Shown here one piece after another: positions 15,552-22,652 of a DNA stretch of 26,399 nt (positions are counted from its first letter, which is position 1; the number at the start of each line of letters is the position of its first letter). The position numbers and the translations under genes were made by a program. The notes beneath the pieces were generated by a model. That model was not told the origin of the DNA. It saw nothing but the letters and a program-made list of their open reading frames with translations, and did no database searches. The DNA is from an uncultured Oscillibacter sp. Its GTDB lineage: Bacteria; Bacillota; Clostridia; Oscillospirales; Oscillospiraceae. The stretch is taken from the NCBI GenBank assembly GCA_910589315.1, contig CAJUTB010000036.1:1-26399 (forward strand), given 5' to 3'.

Positions 15552-16514
15552 ATGGAACAATCAAGAAAACATCTGCAAAAAGCCAAACGAAAAAAACGAA
15601 ATCTGATTCTCTCCGCCGTCCTGCTGGCGGCGGTGTGCATTGCGGGGATGGAACTGCTGGTTTGCCGGTGGGCGGACCCGCTTTTGTACGACGAGATTAT
15701 GACGCCGGTGCGGGCGTGCGCCCAGGCGTTCGTCCGCACAGCGGCGGACACGGGGCGAGCGGTTTGGCGGCAGGCCGAACAGGCGGGGGCGGAGGCCCGG
15801 CGTCAGCTGGACCGGACCTGCATCGCGCTTCAGGCCCAGTGGGAGATTTTCACGGCCTCTCCGGCGGACGACGCCGAGGCGACGACGCTGGCGGAGCCGG
15901 AAGCCAAACTTCCCCCCAAGCCCGCGCCGGAGGAGATCACCGGCCTTGAAATTCGGAACGGCGTGGAATATCTGACCGGCGGCGGTGTGGACGTGGTTTA
16001 CTTCAACCAGACCGACATGGCCTGGGAGGAGGCGCATTATGGCTCGGACCCCTTGAGCAGCCACGGCTGTGGGCCAACGGTGATGTCGATGGTGGTTTCC
16101 ACCTTGCAGGGGGAGGTCATAAACCCGGTGGATATGGCGCAGTTCTGCGTCAGCCGGGGCTACTGGGCGAAAAACCACGGGTCGTATCATGCGATTATAC
16201 CGGGAACCGCCCAGTTCTACGGTTTGACATGCACCTCCATTCCCCCGGAGGAGATCGACCAGGAACAGCTTTTTTCCCGGCTGGAAGCGGGGGAACTGGT
16301 GGTCGCGCTGGTCACGAAGGGCCATTTTACCAAGGGCGGGCATTTTATTCTCTTGCGGGGCGTCACGCCCGAAGGACAGGTGCTGGTAGCGGACCCGGCC
16401 AGCCGGGAGCGGAGCCTGATGCCCTGGGATTTGGATTTGATCGTGAGCGAGCTTTCCAAAACCCGGAGCAACGGTTCGCCCTTCTGGTTAATCTCCCGGG
16501 GAGAAACGGCCTGA
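15552..16514 (+). CDS. Membrane-anchored C39-like papain-fold protein, 320 aa
   Basis: Predicted membrane-tethered extracytoplasmic protein of the C39-like peptidase group. A very basic N-terminus (residues 1-17) precedes one membrane helix (about 18-37), then an Ala/Arg/Glu-rich helical spacer (about 50-105), then a Pro-rich linker (about 115-128). The C39-like domain covers about 147-317: oxyanion Gln153 in YFNQTDMAW, nucleophile Cys173 in SSHGCGPTVMSM, His264 in KGGHFILLRG and Asp281 in VADPAS complete the papain-type set. There is no neighbouring ABC transporter or leader-peptide gene, so bacteriocin processing is unlikely and wall or protein turnover is more plausible. ATG 15552 has no clear ribosome binding site. 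Its last 27 bases overlap the convergent HAD gene. Confidence 0.82.
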   Translation: MEQSRKHLQKAKRKKRNLILSAVLLAAVCIAGMELLVCRWADPLLYDEIMTPVRACAQAFVRTAADTGRAVWRQAEQAGAEARRQLDRTCIALQAQWEIFTASPADDAEATTLAEPEAKLPPKPAPEEITGLEIRNGVEYLTGGGVDVVYFNQTDMAWEEAHYGSDPLSSHGCGPTVMSMVVSTLQGEVINPVDMAQFCVSRGYWAKNHGSYHAIIPGTAQFYGLTCTSIPPEEIDQEQLFSRLEAGELVVALVTKGHFTKGGHFILLRGVTPEGQVLVADPASRERSLMPWDLDLIVSELSKTRSNGSPFWLISRGETA

Positions 16515-17159
16515 AAGAAACGCCTCCAGTTCCGGAACCGTTTGCACGACGGCAATTGCGCCGCTGTCCCGCAGCTCGTTGGGAACGGCGTAGCCGAAAA
16601 ACTCCACGCCCAGGCAGTCGATGCCGCATTCCCTCGCGCCCAGTACGTCGAATTTCCGGTCTCCGATCATCAGGACGGACGGTTTGTCGGCGTCCGTCAG
16701 GCCCAGACGGGCGAGGGCTTCCCGAATCGCGGCGGCTTTGCTGCCGCGATTTTCCGGCGTACAGCCGGAGATGACCGTCAAAGACGGCGTGAAGCCAAAG
16801 CGCGCGCAGATGGACTCGCACAGCTCCTGGGGCTTGGAGGACGCCAGGGCCAGGGTGTAACCCTGGTCCTTCAAGCGTTTCAGGACCTCCGCGATGCCGG
16901 GGGCGGGTTCGTTTTCAAACTGGCCGATGGGGACGTAGCGTTCCCGGTAAAGGCGCATGGCCTCCTCGGCTTTTTCCAGGGGGTACCGGCAGAATTCCAG
17001 AAAGGATTCCCGCAGGGGCGGACCGACAAACTGCACCAGAATGGAGTCATCCGGCGGCGTGTCGCCCAGCTGCTCGATGGCCCAGCGGGCGCAGTTCATA
17101 ATCCCCTCTTTGGAATCGGTCAGAGTGCCGTCCAGGTCGAATAATAAATAACGGTACAT
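16488..17159 (-). CDS. HAD superfamily hydrolase, phosphoglycolate-phosphatase-like, 223 aa
   Basis: Cytoplasmic phosphatase of the haloacid dehalogenase superfamily with an alpha-helical cap (subfamily I). Motif I is DLDGTLTDS with nucleophile Asp8 and acid/base Asp10; the cap lies at about 17-85; motif II is Ser107/Ser108 in LASSKP; motif III is Lys141; motif IV is GDRKFD with Asp167 and Asp171 for Mg2+. Sequence and length resemble Gph/PpaX-type enzymes, but the substrate (phosphoglycolate, pyrophosphate, a nucleotide or sugar phosphate) is not decidable. ATG 17159 has AAGGAG seven bases upstream. It starts 11 bases after the metallo-hydrolase gene, so the two form an operon. Its 3' end overlaps the convergent C39-like gene by 27 bases. 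Confidence 0.88.
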   Translation of the reverse strand: MYRYLLFDLDGTLTDSKEGIMNCARWAIEQLGDTPPDDSILVQFVGPPLRESFLEFCRYPLEKAEEAMRLYRERYVPIGQFENEPAPGIAEVLKRLKDQGYTLALASSKPQELCESICARFGFTPSLTVISGCTPENRGSKAAAIREALARLGLTDADKPSVLMIGDRKFDVLGARECGIDCLGVEFFGYAVPNELRDSGAIAVVQTVPELEAFLSGRFSPGD

Positions 17160-17170
17160 GTTATGGCTCC

Positions 17171-17776
17171 TTATGGTTGATAGGCCGGAACAAGGACGCC
17201 GCAGGCGGAGGCGTCCAGCTCCAGGGCGGGGCCGTCCAGACGGCGGAATTCCGAGTACAGGGCAAGGAAATCCTCCACGCCGCCGACATTCGGCAGGCCG
17301 TAGGGGGCGTGGCGGTAGTGCATGGGGAGGATACAGCGGGGATGCAGGGCGTCGCAGATTTGTTTCGCCTCCGCCGGGCCGATGGTGTAGAAGCCGCCCA
17401 CGGGAATCATGAGGGCGTCCACGGGACCGATGGCGGCGGTTTGTTCCGGCGAGAGCAGATGCCCCAGATCCCCCAGGTGGACCGCCCGCGTGCCGCCGGC
17501 CTCAAAAATGCGGACGGTGTTGGGGCCGCGCAGCGCGCCCTTTTGCCCGTCGTGGAACGTTTCCACCGCCTGTACAGTAAACGGGCTGTCCGCCTTGGGC
17601 AGAATCTCCGCGCGGTCAATGGCGTTGTGGTCGGCGTGCTGGTGGCTGCAATATACTTCGTGGACGGACACATGGGGGTCCGGATAGCCCTCCACGCCGG
17701 TGTATAAGTCGGTTGCGATGCGGTAGCCGTCCTGTTCCAGCAGGAAACAGGCATGGCCCAGCCAGGTCAGTTTCAT
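17171..17776 (-). CDS. Metallo-beta-lactamase-fold hydrolase, UlaG-like, 201 aa
   Basis: Cytoplasmic metal-dependent hydrolase of the MBL superfamily. The metal motif reads HQHADH (His45, His47, Asp49, His50). LGDLGH (Asp103) and MHYRH in the C-terminal third supply further ligands. The opening MKLTWLGHACFLLE is typical of the short UlaG/YtkL-like branch, whose members are mostly uncharacterised. A strong AAGGAGG lies seven bases before ATG 17776. It is first of a two-gene unit with the HAD phosphatase. The 103-base region upstream has a stem-loop and a consensus TATAAT-like -10. The substrate is unknown. Confidence 0.88.
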   Translation of the reverse strand: MKLTWLGHACFLLEQDGYRIATDLYTGVEGYPDPHVSVHEVYCSHQHADHNAIDRAEILPKADSPFTVQAVETFHDGQKGALRGPNTVRIFEAGGTRAVHLGDLGHLLSPEQTAAIGPVDALMIPVGGFYTIGPAEAKQICDALHPRCILPMHYRHAPYGLPNVGGVEDFLALYSEFRRLDGPALELDASACGVLVPAYQP

Positions 17777-17801
17777 GGAACATCCTCCTTACAGAAAATC
17801 A

Positions 17802-17825
17802 GGGGACGGACCTGGGTCCGCCCCC
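17802..17825 (-). terminator. Hairpin between the DUF4349 gene and the MBL-HAD unit
   Basis: An 11-bp stem (17802-17812 with 17815-17825, one wobble) is followed leftwards by TGATTTTC. It probably ends the DUF4349 transcript. However, a leftward TATAAT (17840-17835) lies just upstream, so the hairpin would also sit in the 5' leader of the MBL-HAD transcript if that -10 is used. Confidence 0.5.
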
Positions 17826-17879
17826 GTCTGTTTTATTATAGCATACTTTTTCCCGCTTTTACAGTCCGTTTCTCTTTTT

Positions 17880-18884
17880 TCATTCCTTCGGGCCGTCTTC
17901 GGGCTTCTCCGGGTTTGAGGCGTCCTTGAAATTTTTGGAAAAGGTGATGATTTTGGGATTACGGCGAACGACGATTACGATGAATGCCGCCAGGATTCCC
18001 AAAAGCAGAATCCCCACCCAGGCGTGGGCCAGGAAGATGGCGAAGGCTTCCAGGAAATCGCGGAAGCCCTGCCAGCTCTCGCGGAAGGCTGTGCCGAGGC
18101 GGTCGGAGAAGGTGGGCGGCGTCTGTTCCGTCGTGGAGAGGCGGGCCACTTCATACAGGTGGATGGAGACGGTTGCGAAGTCTACCAGCGCGTCGTACCG
18201 GCGCAGCTCGCCGGAGAGCTGTTCCACGGCCAGCTCCGTTTCCGCGATGGCGTTTTCGATAGTGATGATGTCCTCCATGCTTTCCGCACGGGCCAGAAGG
18301 GCTTGCAGGCGTTCGAGCTTGGTGCGCTGGGTGACAAGGCGGCTTTCGGTGTCGTAATACTGTTCGCTGATGTTTTCTCCGCTCTTGTCCTGGTAAGTAA
18401 TGTGGCCGATATTCCCGACGCTGTGCAGGAAGCTCTGAAACTGCGCCGACGGAATCCGAACGGTATAATTTCCGCTGCGGTAGCCGCTGCCGGGGCTGCT
18501 GGCGGACGCATACTCCATGTAGCCGCCCATCTGCTCCACCAGCGTTTCCAGATTGGAGGCGCAGTCCGAATAGGCGGTGGTTTCCATTTCGAGATTTGCC
18601 GTATAGATTATTTTCGCGTTGTCCAGGCGCGAGTTGGACGGGATGCCGCCGGAAGCGGCGTAGTCTTCGCCGCCGTAGCCCATATCCTCGCTTTCGTCGA
18701 AGACCTCCGGGGCCCAGTAGCTGCCGTCCCGGTCCGCCGGCGAATTCTCGGCTGGGGAAGAACTGGCGGTTCCTCCGCTGTCGCTGGAGGTTTCTCCAGG
18801 ACTTCCACTGGCACCTCCGCAGGCCGTCAGCAGCGCGGCCAGAAGGGCCAAGGTACACAAAATGGCAAGGCTTCTTCGTTTCAT
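17880..18884 (-). CDS. DUF4349 domain lipoprotein, 334 aa
   Basis: Surface lipoprotein of unknown function. The N-terminus is a lipoprotein signal with lipobox LTAC (Cys22), followed by a Gly/Ser-rich low-complexity linker (about 23-55). The DUF4349 domain covers about 85-310: an alpha/beta part (YTANLEMETTAYSDC, VRIPSAQFQSFL), then a long coiled-coil segment (about 170-225, RLVTQRTKLERLQALLARAESMEDIITIENAI), then a beta strand. A C-terminal membrane helix (about 283-307) precedes a basic tail. ATG 18884 has AAAGGAGG eight bases upstream. A 7-bp hairpin (18905-18926) lies in the leader. It is monocistronic, with a weak terminator downstream. Family membership is confident; the role is not known. 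Confidence 0.88.
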   Translation of the reverse strand: MKRRSLAILCTLALLAALLTACGGASGSPGETSSDSGGTASSSPAENSPADRDGSYWAPEVFDESEDMGYGGEDYAASGGIPSNSRLDNAKIIYTANLEMETTAYSDCASNLETLVEQMGGYMEYASASSPGSGYRSGNYTVRIPSAQFQSFLHSVGNIGHITYQDKSGENISEQYYDTESRLVTQRTKLERLQALLARAESMEDIITIENAIAETELAVEQLSGELRRYDALVDFATVSIHLYEVARLSTTEQTPPTFSDRLGTAFRESWQGFRDFLEAFAIFLAHAWVGILLLGILAAFIVIVVRRNPKIITFSKNFKDASNPEKPEDGPKE

Positions 18885-18975
18885 CGCTTCATCCTCCTTT
18901 TTGTGGGACCGTCTTCCTTCGGTCCCTTTGTTAAATATAGACGGGTTTTTGAGAGAAAAGGTTCCGTGATTTATG

Positions 18976-19018
18976 AAAAAAACCGTCCAGCAGGAGGAAT
19001 ATTCCGCCGGACGGTTTT
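18976..19018 (-). terminator. Terminator of metYA
   Basis: Leftward stem: 19018-19009 pairs with 18988-18979 (AAAACCGTCC/GGACGGTTTT, 10 bp), with a 20-base apical part containing the palindrome GGAATATTCC, followed by a run of T (A 18976-18982 on the plus strand). It starts eight bases after the metA stop. Confidence 0.8.
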
Positions 19019-19026
19019 TCCGTTTG

Positions 19027-19965
19027 TCAAGCGTCCGTCCGTTCGCCGCGGCGGATGCCGTGGATGTTGTAGGGCGTCGTTTGGTAAACGCAGTAGTTCA
19101 GCCAGTTCCCGTACAGCAGGTGGGCGCAGGAACGCCAGCGGACCAGCGGTTCCTGTGCGGGGTCGTCTTGGGGGAAGTAGTGCTGCGGAAGCGAAATGTC
19201 CACGCCTGCGGCCACGTCCCGCAGGTATTCTTTTTTCAGCGTGTCCCGGTCGTACTCGGCGTGGCCCATCAGGAACACCTGACGCCCCTGATCCGTCTTG
19301 ACGGCGTATACCCCCGCCTCCGGGGAATCGGCCAGGATTTTCAGTTCCGGAACCGCTTCGATGTCCGCTGCATTTACGGTGGTGTTGCGGGAGTGGGGCA
19401 CCCAGAACTGGTCGTCAAAGCCCCGGAACAGGATGAAATTCGGGTCAATCAGGCGGTGCTGAAACACGCCGAACAGCTTTTGGGAAAGCGAACGCTTGGG
19501 GATGCCGTAATGGTAGTACAGTCCCGCCTGGGCTCCCCAGCAGATGTGCAGGGTCGAGTGAACGTGAGTTTTGCTCCACTCCATGATTTCGCACAGCTCC
19601 GGCCAATAGTCCACCTCCTCGAAGGGCAGATGCTCCACCGGCGCGCCGGTGATGACCAGACCGTCAAAGGTCCGCTCCCGCACGTCGGCAAAGGTTTTGT
19701 AGAAGGAGAGCATATGCTCCTGGGAGGTGTTCCGGGAATTGTGCCCGGCGGGGGCGATCAGCTCCAGCTCGATTTGCAGCGGCGTGTTTCCCAGAACGCG
19801 GGCAAGCTGGGTTTCCGTGTCCACCTTGGTAGGCATGAGGTTCAAAAGGAGAATTTGCAGGGGCCGGATGTCCTGAGTGATGGCGCGGGTCTCCGTCATG
19901 ACAAAGATATTCTCCGCCGTCAGCGTTTGGGTGGCGGGCAGCTGGTTTGGAATTTTAATCGGCAT
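19027..19965 (-). CDS. metA: Homoserine O-acetyltransferase (MetA family), 312 aa
   Basis: Cytoplasmic enzyme that activates L-homoserine for methionine synthesis. Residue numbering matches the characterised MetA proteins exactly: nucleophile Cys142 in HICWGAQAGLYYHYGI, His235 and Glu237 in MGHAEYD, Lys47 in LMPTKVDTETQ. Position 111 is Glu (GAPVEHLPFE). In this family Glu111 is associated with acetyl-CoA and Gly111 with succinyl-CoA, so I call O-acetyltransferase despite common annotation as succinyltransferase. Its ATG overlaps the metY stop as TAATG, giving translational coupling. Expression is governed by the T-box leader upstream of metY. A terminator follows directly. Confidence 0.95.
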   Translation of the reverse strand: MPIKIPNQLPATQTLTAENIFVMTETRAITQDIRPLQILLLNLMPTKVDTETQLARVLGNTPLQIELELIAPAGHNSRNTSQEHMLSFYKTFADVRERTFDGLVITGAPVEHLPFEEVDYWPELCEIMEWSKTHVHSTLHICWGAQAGLYYHYGIPKRSLSQKLFGVFQHRLIDPNFILFRGFDDQFWVPHSRNTTVNAADIEAVPELKILADSPEAGVYAVKTDQGRQVFLMGHAEYDRDTLKKEYLRDVAAGVDISLPQHYFPQDDPAQEPLVRWRSCAHLLYGNWLNYCVYQTTPYNIHGIRRGERTDA

Positions 19966-21251
19966 TATTCAACGGCCTCCAATGCTTGGCGGATGTCGGA
20001 AATCAAGTCCTCCCTGCTTTCCAGGCCGCAGGACATCCGAACCAGGCCCGCGGGCACTCCGGCGGCTTGCAGCTGTTCGTCGGTCATCTGACGGTGTGTG
20101 GAGGTAGCGGGGTTCAGGCAGCAGGTGCGTGCGTCGGCCACGTGGGTTTCAATCGCCGCCAGCTGCAAACGCCGCATAAAGACGCCGGCGGCTTCCCGTC
20201 CGCCCTTCAGCTCGAAGGACACCACGCCGCAGGAACCGTTCGGCAGGTACTTTTGTGCAAGCGCGTGGTATTTGTCTCCCGGAAGGCCGCAGTAATGGAC
20301 CCGTTCGACCTTGGGATGGGCTGCCAGAAACTCCGCCACGGCCTGCCCGTTTTCGCAGTGCCTCTGCATCCGGACGTGAAGGCTTTCCAGACCCAGATTC
20401 AGGTAAAAGGCGCTCTGGGGCGACGGCGTGCAGCCCAGGTCCCGCATGAGCTGGGCGGTGCATTTGGTAATGAAGGCCCCGCCCTGTCCGAATTTTTCCG
20501 CGTAGGTGATGCCGTGATAGCTCTCGTCCGGCGTGCAGAGGCCGGGGAATTTGTCCGGGTGGGCAAGCCAGTCGAAACGGCCGGAATCCACGATGGCCCC
20601 GCCCACCGCCGCGCCGTGGCCGTCCATGTATTTGGTGGTGGAGTGGGTCACGATGTCCGCGCCCCACTGGAAGGGGCGGCAGCCCACGGGGGTGGGGAAG
20701 GTGTTGTCGACGATCAGGGGGACGCCGTGACGGTGGGCGGCGGCGGCAAATTTTTCAATATCCAGCACCGTCAGGGCGGGGTTGGCGATGGTCTCGCCAA
20801 ACACGGCCTTGGTATTGGGCCGGAAAGCGGCGTCCAGTTCCTCCGGCCTGCAGTCCGGGGAGATGAACGTGGCTTCTACGCCCATTTTCGCCATGGTGAC
20901 GGAGATGAGGTTGAAGGTGCCGCCGTAGATGGTGGAGGAGGAGACGATGTGGTCTCCCTGGGCGGCGATGTTAAAGAGGGCGAAGAAGTTGGCGGACTGG
21001 CCGGAGGAGGTGAGCATGGCCGCGGTTCCGCCCTCCAGGGCGGCGATTTTCGCCGCGACGTAATCGCAGGTGGGGTTTTGGAGGCGGGAGTAGAAATAGC
21101 CGCTGGCCTCCAGGTCAAAGAGCTTGCCCATGTCCTCGGAGGTGGCGTATTTGAAGGTGGTGGACTGGACGATGGGAATCTGACGGGGTTCGCCGTTTCC
21201 AGGGGTATAGCCCCCCTGGACGCAGATGGTTTCCGGACGGTACTGGTTCAT
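19965..21251 (-). CDS. metY: O-acetylhomoserine sulfhydrylase (MetY), 428 aa
   Basis: PLP-dependent Cys/Met-metabolism enzyme that makes homocysteine from O-acetylhomoserine and sulfide. The Schiff-base lysine is Lys207 in THSTTKYMDGHG; Asp182 in VDNTFPTP contacts the PLP ring nitrogen; YSRLQNPT (54-61) supplies the phosphate-binding Tyr/Arg from the partner subunit; SSGQSA (82-87) is the phosphate cup. Length about 430 favours OAH sulfhydrylase over the shorter (about 380 aa) cystathionine gamma-synthases, and pairing with an acetyl-type MetA agrees. The start is ATG 21251 with AAAGGAG seven bases upstream. The open frame reaches 21464, but that extension is the T-box leader, and its first ATG is the specifier codon. 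It is first in the metYA operon. Confidence 0.95.
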   Translation of the reverse strand: MNQYRPETICVQGGYTPGNGEPRQIPIVQSTTFKYATSEDMGKLFDLEASGYFYSRLQNPTCDYVAAKIAALEGGTAAMLTSSGQSANFFALFNIAAQGDHIVSSSTIYGGTFNLISVTMAKMGVEATFISPDCRPEELDAAFRPNTKAVFGETIANPALTVLDIEKFAAAAHRHGVPLIVDNTFPTPVGCRPFQWGADIVTHSTTKYMDGHGAAVGGAIVDSGRFDWLAHPDKFPGLCTPDESYHGITYAEKFGQGGAFITKCTAQLMRDLGCTPSPQSAFYLNLGLESLHVRMQRHCENGQAVAEFLAAHPKVERVHYCGLPGDKYHALAQKYLPNGSCGVVSFELKGGREAAGVFMRRLQLAAIETHVADARTCCLNPATSTHRQMTDEQLQAAGVPAGLVRMSCGLESREDLISDIRQALEAVE

Positions 21252-21281
21252 AAATATGCTCCTTTCTGGCAGATAGGGACG

Positions 21282-21325
21282 AAAAAAGCCTTCGTCCCAA
21301 AGAAATCGTCTTTGAGACGAAAGCT
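21282..21325 (-). terminator. T-box regulatory terminator
   Basis: A 16-bp stem (21325-21310 with 21303-21288, two G-U pairs, loop ACGATTT) is followed by TTTTTT (21287-21282), 31 bases before metY. It lies immediately after the T-box motif, whose antiterminator fold would compete with it. Confidence 0.85.
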
Positions 21326-21549
21326 GTTCAAACGCTTCCGCGGTACCACTCAAATTGCGTCCGCCCTTGGCGGAACGCCCCTCATAGGGTCCGGCAACCC
21401 TGTTCGCCGTTAACGGGGCGCAGGCGGGACGCCCTACCTGTCGAACGTCCGGCTCGGGAGCCATAGAACCAGGGAAGTTCCGCCGCCGGCTCGCACCTTC
21501 CGCCGGTTCTCTGGGGGCCTCCGTTCCCGTTCCTCTCCGTCATTGCTTT
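21282..21549 (-). ncRNA. T-box riboswitch leader, methionine-specific, upstream of metYA
   Basis: Leftward leader of about 270 nt between a perfect promoter and metY. The conserved T-box AGTGGTACCGCGG is present at 21350-21338. Its UGGU is complementary to an ACCA tRNA end, which fits discriminator A73 as in tRNA-Met. Stem I features are visible: AGAGAACCGG, then GGTGCGAGCCGG, then the specifier region TTCT-ATG-GCTCCCGAGC, with ATG at 21464-21462. The following GCTC...GAGC helix is at the position expected next to a specifier codon. A competing terminator is at 21282-21325. Uncharged tRNA-Met should stabilise the antiterminator and switch on metYA. T-box identity is strong; the Met assignment is good from the codon, UGGU and target genes together. 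Confidence 0.9.
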
Positions 21550-21555
21550 GAGGCT

Positions 21556-21584
21556 ATTATAAAAAAAGAATTCCTGTTTGTCAA
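21556..21584 (-). promoter_or_regulatory. metYA promoter
   Basis: Perfect consensus leftwards: TTGACA (21584-21579), a 17-bp spacer and TATAAT (21561-21556). A strong constitutive promoter suits control by leader attenuation rather than by initiation. Confidence 0.88.
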
Positions 21585-21635
21585 CTGCGGATTTGGCGGG
21601 ACCGGTTCGCTTTTGGAATTTCGCCGGGAATCGTC

Positions 21636-21664
21636 TTGCGTCTTGCCGGAGGGAGTGATAAAAT
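21636..21664 (+). promoter_or_regulatory. Possible promoter of the DUF3795 gene
   Basis: TTGCGT (21636-21641), a 17-bp spacer and TAAAAT (21659-21664), 38 bases before the start codon. The -35 is weak (three of six); the -10 is five of six. Confidence 0.4.
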
Positions 21665-21702
21665 AAAACAAATACGCTGGGATTTTAGGGAGGCGGACTG
21701 CG

Positions 21703-22035
21703 ATGAAGGACATGGTTGGATACTGCGGGCTGGACTGTGAAACCTGCGACGCCTATCTTGCGACCATCCGGGACGATCAGGCCCTGCGGGAGAAAACGGC
21801 GAAGCTGTGGGCCGCGTTAAACAACGCGCCCATTCTGCCGGAACATATCAGCTGCGAGGGCTGCCGCGCAGAGGAAATGAAAACGGTGTACTGCGAAAGT
21901 CTTTGCGAAATTCGCCAGTGTGCGCGGAAAAAGGGCGCGGCAACCTGCGGCGATTGCACGGATTGGGAAACCTGTCAGACGCTCGCGCCGGTTCTCGCCA
22001 GTTCTCCGGATGCGTTGAAAAATTTGAGGAGGTAG
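21703..22035 (+). CDS. DUF3795 cysteine-rich protein, 110 aa
   Basis: Small cytoplasmic protein of the DUF3795 family, recognised by its opening YCGLDCETCDAY followed by CEGC (about residues 50-53) and a C-terminal cluster C-x3-C-x4-C...CGDC...C. The twelve cysteines suggest metal or iron-sulfur binding; the family has no established function. ATG 21703 has GGGAGG nine bases upstream. Its stop (TAG) lies within the ribosome binding site of the next gene, GAGGAGGTAGAGG, so the two are likely cotranscribed and coupled. Confidence 0.85.
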   Translation: MKDMVGYCGLDCETCDAYLATIRDDQALREKTAKLWAALNNAPILPEHISCEGCRAEEMKTVYCESLCEIRQCARKKGAATCGDCTDWETCQTLAPVLASSPDALKNLRR

Positions 22036-22040
22036 AGGCT

Positions 22041-22502
22041 ATGTTGTCAAAACCGCTGTATGGCTGGACGGATTTCCAGCTGGAGGGCACGTCCGTCTAT
22101 GGCTTGAGCTATCTGGACGACATTGCATTCGAGTGGATGGATCAGGCGATTCGCGGTTTGGAAACGCTGCGTCCGTTTTGCGTCGCAGGTTTTTTGGAGC
22201 CGCACAGGATGCTATGTACGGTGAGCTATTGGAATTGCCACATTGTGGTGGAATACGATGGAAGGAGGCCGCTGAAAGAGGGGGATCTTGTAAACGAGTA
22301 TTCTCATACCAGTATGCTCGAGTTTTGTAAATTTTTATATGAGGATGTCAGCCGTTACATAGACGAATGGGCTTCCTTTGTGGACTATTGCGAGGAGGAT
22401 TTGGAGGAAAAGAAGCGGCGGCTCCGCCAAAAGCTCCAGCGGCTGAAGGAACTGATTGCCGAAAAGGAGGAGAACTTCGGCGAAAACCGGTGTTTTCTCT
22501 AA
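22041..22502 (+). CDS. Hypothetical protein, 153 aa
   Basis: Not recognised. It is soluble and acidic, with many aromatic residues (YGWTDFQLEG, CTVSYWNCHIVVEYDG), then a segment typical of small cytoplasmic alpha/beta proteins, and a C-terminal coiled coil from about residue 118 (EEDLEEKKRRLRQKLQRLKELIAEKEENF). No signal or membrane segment. ATG 22041 follows GAGGAGG by eight bases and lies five bases after the DUF3795 stop. The frame could be opened upstream to 21807, but that part overlaps DUF3795 and lacks support. It could be an immunity-like or phage-derived protein, but nothing in the sequence proves this. It borders the AT-richer small-gene islet. Confidence 0.65.
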   Translation: MLSKPLYGWTDFQLEGTSVYGLSYLDDIAFEWMDQAIRGLETLRPFCVAGFLEPHRMLCTVSYWNCHIVVEYDGRRPLKEGDLVNEYSHTSMLEFCKFLYEDVSRYIDEWASFVDYCEEDLEEKKRRLRQKLQRLKELIAEKEENFGENRCFL

Positions 22503-22550
22503 GATCCTGTTGGATTTTCAAAAGCATTTCATAAAGAATGTATTCAAAAG

Positions 22551-22652
22551 ATGCGCCTTGCGGCAAACGTACAAGAGGCGGTCGATATAGTAGGATCTTT
22601 TTTGATAGAGGCGGAAAAATATGGCGTTAAATTTGTCAGCAGAAGAACGTAA
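22551..22652 (+). CDS. Small ORF X1 (cassette copy 1), 33 aa or 3' remnant
   Basis: Short frame ending EAEKYGVKFVSRRT. It resembles the ORF at 23364-23474, which ends GGSAYGLKFIKSRT; before that the pair share EC-I/V and V-D-I-V-G/I-S-T-I-E-D segments. Both end 32 nt inside the following L gene. The open frame reaches back to the stop of the 153-aa gene in the same frame (from 22503), and similarity to X2 begins before the ATG at 22551 (HKECIQK), so the real start is unclear or the gene is truncated. No ribosome binding site is seen. I infer coding use only from conservation between the two copies. Confidence 0.35.
   Translation: MRLAANVQEAVDIVGSFLIEAEKYGVKFVSRRT

Noticed and set aside
15542..15949. 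GTG-started 135-codon frame overlapping the C39-like gene start
   Set aside because: Wrong frame for the C39-like protein; the product is Gly/Ala/Arg-rich without features. The C39 frame has a membrane helix and catalytic motifs.
21252..21600. SAM riboswitch considered for the metYA leader
   Set aside because: The T-box motif GTGGTACCGCGG with competing terminator and specifier ATG explains the leader; no SAM-I core was recognised.
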